This document shows, one piece after another, positions 24,568 through 32,735 of a stretch of 40,319 bases of DNA (positions within the stretch are counted from its first letter, which is position 1; the number at the start of each line of letters is the position of its first letter). The translations under genes were made by a program, and so were the position numbers. The notes beneath the pieces are model-generated. The model ran no database searches. It was not told the origin of the DNA and was given only the letters and a program-made list of their open reading frames with translations. The stretch comes from Paenirhizobium naphthalenivorans (GTDB taxonomy: Bacteria; Pseudomonadota; Alphaproteobacteria; Rhizobiales; Rhizobiaceae): positions 1-40,319 of the forward strand of contig NZ_BJZP01000032.1 of the NCBI RefSeq assembly GCF_007992095.1, written 5' to 3'.

Positions 24568-25135
24568 GTTACTCTCCTACTCCACAATGTTGTTCAGCAC
24601 TTCCGGCAACTGTTTGCCGTTGCTCGGATGACTGCAAACTACACAGCGCCCATTGCCATCGGCTTAATGAACACGGTTAGCGAGTTCTAAAGCCACGAAT
24701 GTGCCGAGCGTGGTAAATGAATACGGAATGATTTTTGAAGCATTTTACGCACCGTCGAACGCTCCGTCGGCTCGAGAAAATACGACTATTAATCAATTCC
24801 TTAGCGAAGTGCGATCCGCCTCTTGCATGATGCAGAAAGTCGACGCCAAGGCTGCGCGCAACCGAGTTGGGCAGGATAACCGCCATTAACGAAGAGAATG
24901 GCGCCCCAATTTGACGCACAAACACCTGCCGCAGGCAACCGATGCCACCCACCGCCTTATAAACGCTGGCTATGGCAGCCGGGAAATGAGTCGCTTCGCC
25001 CTCATCATATGCGCCTTCGTAACACCAGGCGCGCGATCGGGAGCGTTTACGCTGGTGCTTAACGGTTCATTGACCATTTCCGCCCATGCTCCCGCAACAG
25101 GTCACCACTTAGAGCGGTACAAAAGGCTGACACGT
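24568..25135. other. Divergent regulatory spacer between pilin and the orphan secretin-domain gene
   Basis: About 570 bases without a convincing gene; the short frames have no domain or ribosome binding site. It is less GC-rich than its surroundings, especially 24660-24800. It should hold the pilin promoter (minus) and the promoter of the gene at 25136 (plus). A CtrA-like site lies at 25059-25073. Several single TTAA or TTAAC half-sites are present (around 24663 and 24887). Confidence 0.5.
25059..25073 (+). promoter_or_regulatory. CtrA-like site upstream of the orphan secretin-domain gene
   Basis: TTAA-CGGTTCA-TTGA matches TTAA-N7-TTAA with one mismatch and lies about 63 bases upstream of the ATG at 25136. 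Regulation of pilus genes by CtrA is known in Caulobacter; extension to this gene is inferred. Confidence 0.4.
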
Positions 25136-25540
25136 ATGTTGTCTCGCAGCACATTCTTCTCGCTTGCCGGCGCGCTTGCGCTCGGAGCAGCCCTTGCGGC
25201 CGGACCGAGCCGGGCCGGCGAGGACGTGCTGCGCGTCTATATGAATAGCGCACGCGTGCTGAAGCTCGACCGTCCCGTCAGCAAGGTGATCGTCGGCAAT
25301 TCCGATGTGGCGGATGCAACAGTCGCCGATGCCAAGACCATCGTCCTCACCGGACGGGCATTTGGTACTACCAACCTCGTTCTGCTTGACGCCGAGGGCA
25401 ACGCAATTGTCGACGAGCGCATCCTGGTGTCGATCGACGAAGCCAATACCGTGCGGATCTTCAAGGCGACGGCGCGGACCGTTCTGTCGTGCACGCCCAA
25501 TTGCGAAGAACATGCCGCAACCGGTACTGCCAAGAACTGA
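25136..25540 (+). CDS. Pilus assembly protein, secretin N-terminal domain only (CpaC-like)
   Basis: A 134-residue exported protein. The signal peptide is residues 1-27 ('LAGALALGAALAAGPSRAG'). The mature part, 'ARVLKLDRPVSKVIVGNSDV' and on through 'TIVLTGRAFGTTNLVLLD', follows the same pattern as the CpaC N-domain ('KALVVDLPQDAHDILVADPE ... GKAVGQTNIFIFGENG'). There is no BON or secretin domain. A C-terminal pair of Cys ('LSCTPNCEE') could form a disulphide. It may be a periplasmic accessory that binds the secretin or pilus. ATG 25136 has AAAAGG nine bases upstream. Confidence 0.82.
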   Translation: MLSRSTFFSLAGALALGAALAAGPSRAGEDVLRVYMNSARVLKLDRPVSKVIVGNSDVADATVADAKTIVLTGRAFGTTNLVLLDAEGNAIVDERILVSIDEANTVRIFKATARTVLSCTPNCEEHAATGTAKN

Positions 25541-25673
25541 GCATGAGCCGGTGGACAGGCGACGGCAGCAACAAGCGCGCCTGCCGTTCGTTCTAATTCT
25601 AAACAAGGCCGAAACAGAAAATCAATATCTGGCTTTTAACGTCAGGTCTTGTTCCGGACCTCGGATATAAGCG

Positions 25674-26303
25674 ATGCGCGCAGACTTGCAGCACTTTGAC
25701 GGTAAGAAGAACGCCGGGCGGTACAAGAACCGCCCATGGCGCCACATCGTCAAATCACGCGACGGGGCGGCCGCGATCGAGTTCGCGATCCTCGCAATCC
25801 CCTATTTCATGATCATCTTCGCAATCCTCGAAACCTTCACGGCCTATACGGCCGAGCAGATGGTGACGAATGCCGTGAACACGATGGCGCGAGAGCTGCG
25901 CACCGGCAATATTACCTATAATCTTGGCCGCTCGACGGATATGAACCAAACGGAATTCCGGGCCGCATTCTGCGACGAAATCTCGATCATGATCGCCTGC
26001 TCGAATAGCGAGGTGGAGACACCCGCGAAGCTCTATCTCGATGTGGAGGAAATGCCGACCTTCAAGGACATCGCGGACAAGGTCGGCATCCCGCGCACCG
26101 GCGGCGAATATTCAGACCTAGACACTTCCGCCTTTCATTTTTCACCCGGCGGTTCCGGAAGCATCAACCTGCTGCGCGCCTATTATCGATGGGATATCAC
26201 CCTCGATTTCATCCGCGGCATCACGCATATCCGCCCCGACGCGAACACCCAGCAGTTCCTCATCATCGCGACCACCGCATTCCAGAACGAGGGCTATCCG
26301 TGA
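25674..26303 (+). CDS. tadE: TadE/TadG family pseudopilin (first copy)
   Basis: A 209-residue TadE-like protein. After a basic N-terminus comes the pseudopilin motif 'SRDGAAAIEFAILAIPYFMI', with the hydrophobic segment at about 37-60. It ends with a long periplasmic part holding two Cys ('AAFCDEISIMIACSNS'). TadE-type minor pilins are processed by the TadV peptidase and help initiate Flp pili. The ribosome binding site is weak. Its TGA overlaps the GTG start of the next gene. Confidence 0.85.
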   Translation: MRADLQHFDGKKNAGRYKNRPWRHIVKSRDGAAAIEFAILAIPYFMIIFAILETFTAYTAEQMVTNAVNTMARELRTGNITYNLGRSTDMNQTEFRAAFCDEISIMIACSNSEVETPAKLYLDVEEMPTFKDIADKVGIPRTGGEYSDLDTSAFHFSPGGSGSINLLRAYYRWDITLDFIRGITHIRPDANTQQFLIIATTAFQNEGYP

Positions 26304-26914
26304 CACCTCCACTGAGAAAAAAAGAGGTGGCTTGCGGTGAGTGTTCAGCCGCGTTCGCACGGCCTTTGGCCTTGCTGCGGCGGTTCCTGGGTGACCGACG
26401 CGGCGTTGGCGGAGTCGAGTTCGCCTTGCTCGCCCCCGTTCTTATCGTGCTTTATCTCTGCGCATTCGAACTCACCATGGGCCTCAGCGTATCAAAGAAA
26501 GTCACGATGGCCGCGAGCACGGTTGCCGACATCGTGAGCCGCAGCGACAAAGTCGCCAAGAGCGACCTCGAGGGAATGGTCGACGTCACGAACGCCATAT
26601 TCGTCCCCTATGGCGTCAAAAACCTCTCCCTGAAGATCACCGGCATCTCGATCGACAGCTCCAAGCAAGCCAAAGTCGCTTGGTCATGGTCCCATTCCGG
26701 AACAGCGCCCTATGCCGTCGGCGCGACGGTAAGCGTTCCGAGCGACATGCTGATGGCAGACACTTTTCTGGTCCGGTCAGAACTCAGTGTCGATCATGAA
26801 CTGGTAATGTATCTTCCCGCTCTCTCCGGCTCGCAGATCAATAAGATCACCATCGGCCGAGAGTTCTTCTTCCGGCAGCGCATCAACACCGACATCACCT
26901 GTTCCGACTGCTGA
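26300..26914 (+). CDS. TadE/TadG family pseudopilin (second copy)
   Basis: A 204-residue protein. I start at GTG 26300, which overlaps the preceding TGA (GTGA) and has GAGG about eight bases upstream; the frame runs further upstream without meaning. The motif 'DRRGVGGVEFALLAPVLIVL' at about 42-61 is the TadE pseudopilin helix. The remaining 140 residues are a periplasmic domain ending 'DITCSDC'. It lacks the von Willebrand-like domain of long TadG proteins. It is translationally coupled with the first copy, so the two may act as a pair. Confidence 0.8.
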   Translation: MTPPLRKKEVACGECSAAFARPLALLRRFLGDRRGVGGVEFALLAPVLIVLYLCAFELTMGLSVSKKVTMAASTVADIVSRSDKVAKSDLEGMVDVTNAIFVPYGVKNLSLKITGISIDSSKQAKVAWSWSHSGTAPYAVGATVSVPSDMLMADTFLVRSELSVDHELVMYLPALSGSQINKITIGREFFFRQRINTDITCSDC

Positions 26915-27060
26915 GCGGATTGGCCTATCGGACGTAGCGCGTGGCAATTGTCAGCCGCAGCCGAGGTTTGCCAAGGCCGTGGCTTGCCGCTAAACATGCC
27001 AATTCGATAGCCCGGACGACGACAGGCCATGACGGTCATATCCCGAGGCGCAGGTGAACA

Positions 27061-28281
27061 ATGGCACGTGCATTTCTTTTCATACTTGATTCCTTCGGCA
27101 TCGGCGGCGCCCCCGACGCGCCCGCCTATGGTGACGACGGTTCGGATACTTTCGGTCATATAGCCGAATTCTGCGCGGCAGGTGCAGGAGACCGTAAAGG
27201 CCTCAGGGCCGGCCCTCTTGCCCTGCCCAACATGTCTGCGCTCGGGCTGATCGCCATCGCCAAGCTCGCGACGGGCCGGACGCCTGCCGGTATGCCTATC
27301 CCAGAGCGGGTGTTCGGCCTGCATGGCGCGGCAAACGAGGTCTCGCACGGTAAAGACACGCCCTCTGGGCACTGGGAGATCGCCGGCACGCCGGTGATGT
27401 TCGACTGGGGCTATTTCCCGGCCGAGGGCGAGGCCTTTTCGCCCGAACTGGTCGAGGCGATTTGCCGAGAGGCCGAGCTTCCCGGTATTCTCGGCAACTG
27501 CCACGCCTCCGGCACAGAGATCATCGCTCGATTGGGCGAGGAACATATCCGCTCCGGCAAACCAATCTGCTACACTTCCTCGGATTCGGTGTTCCAGATC
27601 GCCGCCCACGAGACGCATTTCGGCCTCGAGCGGCTGCTATCGCTCTGTCAGATCGTCCGCAAGCTGGTCGATCCGCTCAATATCGGTAGGGTGATCGCCA
27701 GACCCTTCGTCGGCGAGACGGCCGCCACCTTTCAGCGCACCGGCAACCGCCGCGATTATTCCGTTCCTCCGCCCGAGCCGACACTGCTTGACCGACTGAC
27801 AGACGCGGGACGCTCAGTATACGGGGTCGGCAAGATCGGCGACATTTTCGCCCATCAAGGCATCTCCCGCGTCCTAAAAGCCAATGGCAATATGGCACTG
27901 ATGGATGCGACGCTTCAGGCTATGGACGAAGCACAGGATGGCGATCTAGTCTTCAGTAATTTTGTCGACTTCGACATGCTTTTTGGCCACCGCCGCGATG
28001 TGCCCGGCTATGCCGCAGCGCTCGAGGCTTTCGACCGGCGGCTGCCCGAGGTCCATCGCAAGCTGCGTCCCGGCGACATGGTACTGATGACCGCCGACCA
28101 CGGCTGCGATCCGACCTGGCGTGGCACCGACCATACGCGCGAGCGCGTGCCGATCATGGCCTTCGGCCCCGGTATCAAGTCGCGCATGATCGGTATCCGC
28201 AATACCTATGCCGATATCGGCGAAACGATCGCGGCCCATCTCGGCATACCCGCCGGACCGCACGGACGGAGCTTCCTTTGA
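27061..28281 (+). CDS. deoB: Phosphopentomutase DeoB
   Basis: A 406-residue alkaline-phosphatase-superfamily enzyme that converts (deoxy)ribose 1-phosphate to the 5-phosphate. The metal and catalytic region is 'LDSFGIGGAPDAPAYGDDGS' followed by 'DTFGHI', with the phosphothreonine in 'SDTFG'. 'TADHGCDPTWRGTDHTRERV' gives the second metal set. The length equals the family norm. It links the phosphorylases of the convergent operon to central metabolism. Its stop overlaps the TTG start of add. Confidence 0.95.
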   Translation: MARAFLFILDSFGIGGAPDAPAYGDDGSDTFGHIAEFCAAGAGDRKGLRAGPLALPNMSALGLIAIAKLATGRTPAGMPIPERVFGLHGAANEVSHGKDTPSGHWEIAGTPVMFDWGYFPAEGEAFSPELVEAICREAELPGILGNCHASGTEIIARLGEEHIRSGKPICYTSSDSVFQIAAHETHFGLERLLSLCQIVRKLVDPLNIGRVIARPFVGETAATFQRTGNRRDYSVPPPEPTLLDRLTDAGRSVYGVGKIGDIFAHQGISRVLKANGNMALMDATLQAMDEAQDGDLVFSNFVDFDMLFGHRRDVPGYAAALEAFDRRLPEVHRKLRPGDMVLMTADHGCDPTWRGTDHTRERVPIMAFGPGIKSRMIGIRNTYADIGETIAAHLGIPAGPHGRSFL

Positions 28282-29246
28282 CATCGCATCTGAAGAAGGC
28301 GGAGCTGCACTGCCATGTGGAGGGTGCCGCGCCGCCAGCACTGACCCTTGTGCAGGCAGAGAAATACAGTGTCGACCCCACGCACTTTGTGCGTGACGGC
28401 GCGTATGTCTGGAACGACTTCACAAGCTTCATAGCCTGCTATGATTTCGTCGCTTCGGTGTTTCGCACCGCTGAAGACTACGCCGCCCTGGCCGAGGCCT
28501 ATCTAACCGAACTGGCCGTGGCGAACACGATCTATAGCGAGCTGTTCATCTCGCCCGACCATGGCGAGGCCGTCGGCCTTCCGCCTGACGACTATGTCGG
28601 CGGGCTCGCCGCCGGCATTCTTGCCGCGCGGCAAAAGACCGGCATCGAATGCCGCATGGTGATCATCGGCGAGCGGCATCTGGGTCCGGAAAACGTGCTT
28701 GCCCGTGCCAAATGGGCGGCAACGTTCAACCATCCGTTGGTTACCGGCTTCAACATCGCCGGCGAGGAGCGGATAAACCGGGTCGCTGACTATGTGCCGG
28801 CCTTTGACATCGTGCGTGAGGCTGGCCTCGGCATCACCATCCACGCCGGGGAACTGTGTGGCGCCTTTTCCGTCGCCGATGCGCTTGATCTCGTTCGCCC
28901 GAGCCGGATCGGCCATGGTGTGCGCGCCATCGAAGATGCGGATCTGGTCAGGCGGCTGGCCGATCTCGGCACAGTGCTTGAGGTGTGCCCGGGCTCCAAC
29001 ATCGCGCTCAAGGTGTTTCCAGACTACGCCAGCCATCCACTGCGGCGCTTCGTCGATGCCGGGGTCCGCGTGACGCTCAATTCCGACGATCCGCCGTTCT
29101 TCCACACGTCGCTTGCCGCCGAGTACGAGACGGCGTCCAAGGTGATGGGCTTCTCCGACGACGAGATCAACGCCATGACGCGAACGGCGATCGAGGCGGC
29201 CTTTGTCGACGAACCGACCCGACAGGCCCTGCTCGCGCGGCTTTGA
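28278..29246 (+). CDS. add: Adenosine deaminase
   Basis: A 322-residue zinc enzyme that deaminates adenosine (or adenine in related enzymes). 'AELHCHVEGA' is the HxH metal motif with the catalytic region. 'ITIHAGELCG' holds the third His with the proton-donor Glu, 'RIGHGVRAI' the following His, and 'TLNSDDPPFF' the metal-binding Asp pair. The start is TTG 28278, overlapping the deoB TGA, with ACGGAG six bases upstream. It belongs with deoB and upp to the plus-strand salvage genes. Confidence 0.93.
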   Translation: MTSHLKKAELHCHVEGAAPPALTLVQAEKYSVDPTHFVRDGAYVWNDFTSFIACYDFVASVFRTAEDYAALAEAYLTELAVANTIYSELFISPDHGEAVGLPPDDYVGGLAAGILAARQKTGIECRMVIIGERHLGPENVLARAKWAATFNHPLVTGFNIAGEERINRVADYVPAFDIVREAGLGITIHAGELCGAFSVADALDLVRPSRIGHGVRAIEDADLVRRLADLGTVLEVCPGSNIALKVFPDYASHPLRRFVDAGVRVTLNSDDPPFFHTSLAAEYETASKVMGFSDDEINAMTRTAIEAAFVDEPTRQALLARL

Positions 29247-29282
29247 GCGGCCGCGCCTGGGGATGAGCGGGCAAATTTCATC

Positions 29283-29300
29283 GGCGCCCTTGCGGGCGCC
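29283..29300 (+). promoter_or_regulatory. Perfect hairpin between add and upp
   Basis: GGCGCCC-TTGC-GGGCGCC is a seven-base perfect stem with a four-base loop, 37 bases after the add stop. No T-run follows. The upp ribosome binding site (GAGGGG) is 45 bases further on. It may shield the upstream mRNA or separate expression of upp. Confidence 0.4.
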
Positions 29301-29355
29301 CGAGGGAATGTGGAAAACATTTCCTGTCACAAAATAAGAATAGAGGGGCCCGACC

Positions 29356-29985
29356 ATGGACGGCGTCACAGTCATCAATCACCCGCTGGTACAGCACAAG
29401 CTCACCATCATGCGCCGCAAGGAAACCTCGACCTCGAGCTTCCGCCGTCTGCTGCGCGAGATCTCCACGCTGCTCTGCTATGAAGTGACGCGCGATCTCG
29501 AACTGACGATGGAAACGATCGAGACGCCTCTGGCTACGATGCAATCGCCGGTGCTCGAAGGAAAGAAGCTGGTCTTCGCCTCGATCCTGCGCGCTGGCAA
29601 TGGCCTGCTGGAAGGCATGCTGGAGCTGGTGCCGGCCGCCCGCGTCTCGCATATCGGCGTCTACCGAGACCACGAGACGCTGAAGCCGGTCGAATATTAC
29701 TTCAAAGCGCCGGACGCCTTGGATGAACGCCTGATCATCGTCGTGGACCCGATGCTCGCCACCGGCAACTCGTCGATCGCCGCGGTCGACAAGTTGAAGG
29801 AGCGCGGCGCAAACAACATCCGCTTCCTCTGCCTGCTGGCCGCGCCGGAAGGCATCAAGAATTTCCGCGAGGCGCATCCCGACGTACCGGTCTTCACCGC
29901 GGCGATCGACAGCCATCTGAACGAGAAGGGCTATATTATGCCAGGTCTCGGCGATGCCGGTGACCGCATGTATGGCACGAAATAA
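29356..29985 (+). CDS. upp: Uracil phosphoribosyltransferase
   Basis: A 209-residue type I phosphoribosyltransferase that makes UMP from uracil and PRPP. The PRPP loop is 'IVVDPMLATGNSSIAAV', the flexible loop with an Arg is 'ILRAGNGLLEGML', and the C-terminal uracil site is 'GYIMPGLGDAGDRMYGTK'. GAGGGG before the ATG supports the start. It lies after add with a gap of about 110 bases and is followed by a strong terminator. Confidence 0.95.
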   Translation: MDGVTVINHPLVQHKLTIMRRKETSTSSFRRLLREISTLLCYEVTRDLELTMETIETPLATMQSPVLEGKKLVFASILRAGNGLLEGMLELVPAARVSHIGVYRDHETLKPVEYYFKAPDALDERLIIVVDPMLATGNSSIAAVDKLKERGANNIRFLCLLAAPEGIKNFREAHPDVPVFTAAIDSHLNEKGYIMPGLGDAGDRMYGTK

Positions 29986-30010
29986 AGCTTTAACCAGATT
30001 TTTCGATTCA

Positions 30011-30044
30011 CGGCCCGGAACGCCCGTTCCGGGCCGTTTTTTTT
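30011..30044 (+). terminator. Intrinsic terminator after upp
   Basis: CGGCCCGGAAC and GTTCCGGGCCG form an 11-base perfect stem with loop GCCC, immediately followed by eight T residues (30037-30044). This is a textbook Rho-independent terminator about 25 bases past the upp stop. Confidence 0.93.
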
Positions 30045-30115
30045 GTGCCTTAGCAGCTTTTCAATCCGAATGCGCTAACCGCTATGGCGAGCGCCATGAA
30101 TGAAGGAGACACGTC

Positions 30116-30631
30116 ATGCTGATGCGCACGCTCGCTTTCGTCATCGTGGCAGGGGTACTGGCGACCCAGGTGCCGGGTCTTTTCGAGGCACTCGATCAGC
30201 CGGCCGCCCAAGGAGGGGACGGCGGCACGCCGAACCTGACAAAAATAACAGCCACGCCGTCCGGAACGACCGTTCTCAAGGCCGACACGACAGGGCATTT
30301 TCGCGGCACGTTCAAGCTCAATGGCAAGCCGGTCGAAGCTTTGGTCGACACCGGAGCGTCGCTGGTGGCGATCAACGAAACGACGGCGCGGCGCATCGGC
30401 GTAAGCCTCGCCTCGCTCGATTTCAAATACCCGATCGCCACCGCCAATGGACAAACCCAAGCGGCGCATGTCCGGCTTCAACGGGTCGAGATCGGCTCGA
30501 TCAAGGTCGATGCTGTCGATGCCTTCGTGCTCAGGGACAAGGCGCTTTCCGGAACGCTGATCGGCATGAGTTTTCTGAAACGGCTCGGCGCCTATTCCGC
30601 CCAGGATGGCCAACTGCGCTTGGTGCGCTGA
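30116..30631 (+). CDS. Membrane-anchored retropepsin-like aspartic protease (clan AA, TIGR02281 type)
   Basis: A 171-residue protein with an N-terminal membrane anchor or signal (residues 3-20, 'MRTLAFVIVAGVLATQ'). Its retropepsin-like domain starts at 'HFRGTFKLNGKPVEALVDTG' and continues 'ASLVAINETTARRIG'. The DTGA motif holds the catalytic Asp; these proteins dimerise because they carry one lobe. A second typical segment is 'LIGMSFLKRLGAYS'. AAGGAG eight bases upstream supports the start. The substrate is unknown. It converges on deoA with a gap of about 10 bases. Confidence 0.87.
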   Translation: MLMRTLAFVIVAGVLATQVPGLFEALDQPAAQGGDGGTPNLTKITATPSGTTVLKADTTGHFRGTFKLNGKPVEALVDTGASLVAINETTARRIGVSLASLDFKYPIATANGQTQAAHVRLQRVEIGSIKVDAVDAFVLRDKALSGTLIGMSFLKRLGAYSAQDGQLRLVR

Positions 30632-30641
30632 AGCAATCGCC

Positions 30642-31958
30642 TCAGGCTGGACCGATGCGCTGTCCGATCACCGAGGCAAGGAGCGGCCTGTCGTCGGCGA
30701 TTGCGTAACTCGCTGTAACCATCTGCACCGCCCGTTCGCCGCTGTCCCGGTCGGTGGCATGCACGGTGGCGATCAGGTCACCCTTGGACACAGCAGTGCC
30801 CAGCGGCAACAATCCCGTCAACCCCACACGATGGTCGATCGCATCGGTCGGACGCTGACGTCCGCCGCCAAGCGCGACGACGCAAAGTCCGAGACCGCGC
30901 GTGTCGGCAGAGGCAAGGTAACCGTCGACCTTGGCCTGCACCGGCATTTCGATCGGCGCTCTCTGCAGGTGACGCGCCGCGTGCTCGATGAAATCGACGG
31001 GGCCGCCGAGCGCGTGTACCATCTTGCCAAAAAGTTCCGCCGCGCGGCCGGAATCCAGTGCCTGACGGCAGCGGGCAAGACCCGTCTGCAAGTCGCCGAC
31101 CGTACCGGCATTGACCAGCATTTCCGCACCCAATGCCAGCGTCACCTCTTCCAGCCGGGTGCCCGCCTTAGCGCCGGCGAGGAAATCGACGGCATTCAGG
31201 ACCTCGACGGCATTACCGGCCGCATCGGCCAGCGGTTCATTCATATCGGTCAAAAGCGCGCTGGTGCGCACCCCTGCCCCGTTGGCAACAGCCACCAGCG
31301 AGCGGGCCAGCGCCTCGGCATCCTCGCCCTTGGCCATAAAGGCCCCATTACCGACCTTGACGTCGAGAACCAGGCTTTCCAATCCTGCCGCGAGCTTCTT
31401 CGACAGGATGGAGGCGGTGATCAGCGGGATGGATTCGACTGTCGCGGTGACATCGCGGATGGCATAGAGACGCTTGTCGGCCGGCGCAAGATCTCCGGTC
31501 TGCCCGATAATGGCGCAACCGACGTCGTCGACCACCCGGCGAAAGGTCGCCGCATCGGGCATAACATTGTAACCGCGAATCGATTGCAGCTTGTCGAGCG
31601 TACCACCGGTATGGCCGAGACCGCGACCAGAGATCATTGGCACAGCGAGACCACAAGCGGCAACGATCGGCGCCAGCATCAGCGAGACATTGTCACCGAC
31701 ACCACCCGTCGAATGCTTGTCGGCGATCGGTTTGCCAACGCCCGCCCAAGAGAGAACCTCGCCGGAATCGCGCATGGCGAGCGTCAGCGCGACGATCTCT
31801 TCCGGCGTCATGCCCTTGAAAAAGACAGCCATCGCAAAGGCGGCGACCTGCCCTTCCGAGATGGTCTCCTGGCTCAGCCCTTCAATGAAGGCGGTGATTT
31901 CGGCCGCAGTCAATATGGCGCCGTCACGCTTGCGGCGGATGATTTCCTGAGGGAGCAT
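30642..31958 (-). CDS. deoA: Thymidine phosphorylase DeoA
   Basis: A 438-residue dimeric phosphorylase that splits thymidine/deoxyuridine into base and deoxyribose 1-phosphate. 'KHSTGGVGDNVSLMLAPI' is the phosphate loop, 'ISGRGLGHTGGTLDKLQSI' the family signature, and 'RSLVAVANGAGVRTSALL' is typical of the alpha/beta domain. The length matches the Escherichia coli enzyme. It is the last gene of the minus-strand nucleoside operon, three bases after deoC. Confidence 0.95.
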   Translation of the reverse strand: MLPQEIIRRKRDGAILTAAEITAFIEGLSQETISEGQVAAFAMAVFFKGMTPEEIVALTLAMRDSGEVLSWAGVGKPIADKHSTGGVGDNVSLMLAPIVAACGLAVPMISGRGLGHTGGTLDKLQSIRGYNVMPDAATFRRVVDDVGCAIIGQTGDLAPADKRLYAIRDVTATVESIPLITASILSKKLAAGLESLVLDVKVGNGAFMAKGEDAEALARSLVAVANGAGVRTSALLTDMNEPLADAAGNAVEVLNAVDFLAGAKAGTRLEEVTLALGAEMLVNAGTVGDLQTGLARCRQALDSGRAAELFGKMVHALGGPVDFIEHAARHLQRAPIEMPVQAKVDGYLASADTRGLGLCVVALGGGRQRPTDAIDHRVGLTGLLPLGTAVSKGDLIATVHATDRDSGERAVQMVTASYAIADDRPLLASVIGQRIGPA

Positions 31959-31961
31959 GGA

Positions 31962-32735
31962 TCAATATCCCGTGTTGTCGACACTCGACCGGCCACCGCC
32001 GAGCACTGCGAGAATGTCATCGAGCAGACCAGAGGCGCCGAAGCGGAAGGTGGACGGCATGACCCAGTCCTCACTGAGGATCGTGTCGGCAAGCCGCAGG
32101 TAGAGGCCGGCATCGGCGACCGAGGAAATGCCACCGGCCGGTTTGAAGCCGACCTTCTTACGGCTGTCGCGGATCGCCTGGAGCATGATGTCAGCCGCCT
32201 CGAGCGTCGCGTTGACGGCGACTTTGCCAGTCGAGGTCTTGATGAAATCGGCGCCTGCGGCAATCGCCAGTTCCGAAGCCCGACGGATCAGGCCGGCATC
32301 CTTAATCTCGCCGGTTTCGAGAATGGTCTTGAGTAGTACCGGCTCGGCGCAGACGGCACGCACCGCCTCCACCATCGCCATCACCGCAGCCGTGTCCCCA
32401 CCGATAAGCGCCCGATAGGGAATGACCAGATCGATCTCGTCGGCGCCGTCGGCTATCGCTTCACGGGTTTCGGCGAGCACATCCTCGAGCTTCATGTCGC
32501 CGGAGGGAAAATTGACCACCGTGGCGATGCGCACCAGACTATCCGGGCCGAGCTGGGCTCTGGCACGGGCGATGAAGCGAGGCCAGATGCAGACGGCCGC
32601 CGTATGGCCAAACGGCGTTACAGCCTTGGCGCACAACGCGTCGATCTGGGCGGGCGTGCAGTCGTCTTTGAGATTGGTCAGATCGACCAGGCCAAGCGCC
32701 CGGGCAGCGATTGCCCTCGCTTCGTTATTATCCAA
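31962..32735 (-). CDS. deoC: Deoxyribose-phosphate aldolase DeoC
   Basis: A 257-residue class I aldolase cleaving deoxyribose 5-phosphate to glyceraldehyde 3-phosphate and acetaldehyde. The Schiff-base Lys is in 'GADFIKTSTGKV', and a second Lys in 'VGFKPAGGIS'. 'VVNFPSGD' and 'EIDLVIPYRAL' are conserved. I prefer TTG 32735 because GGAGGG lies exactly seven bases upstream; a GTG at 32750 would add five residues and has no such site. Either way the start overlaps the end of the purine phosphorylase gene, indicating coupling. Confidence 0.93.
   Translation of the reverse strand: MDNNEARAIAARALGLVDLTNLKDDCTPAQIDALCAKAVTPFGHTAAVCIWPRFIARARAQLGPDSLVRIATVVNFPSGDMKLEDVLAETREAIADGADEIDLVIPYRALIGGDTAAVMAMVEAVRAVCAEPVLLKTILETGEIKDAGLIRRASELAIAAGADFIKTSTGKVAVNATLEAADIMLQAIRDSRKKVGFKPAGGISSVADAGLYLRLADTILSEDWVMPSTFRFGASGLLDDILAVLGGGRSSVDNTGY

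Noticed and set aside
24701..24889. Small plus-strand frame in the pilin spacer
   Set aside because: No ribosome binding site, no recognisable sequence, and it sits in AT-richer regulatory DNA.
30606..32336. 576-codon plus-strand frame opposite deoA/deoC
   Set aside because: Antisense to two certain enzymes; composition is that of a shadow frame.
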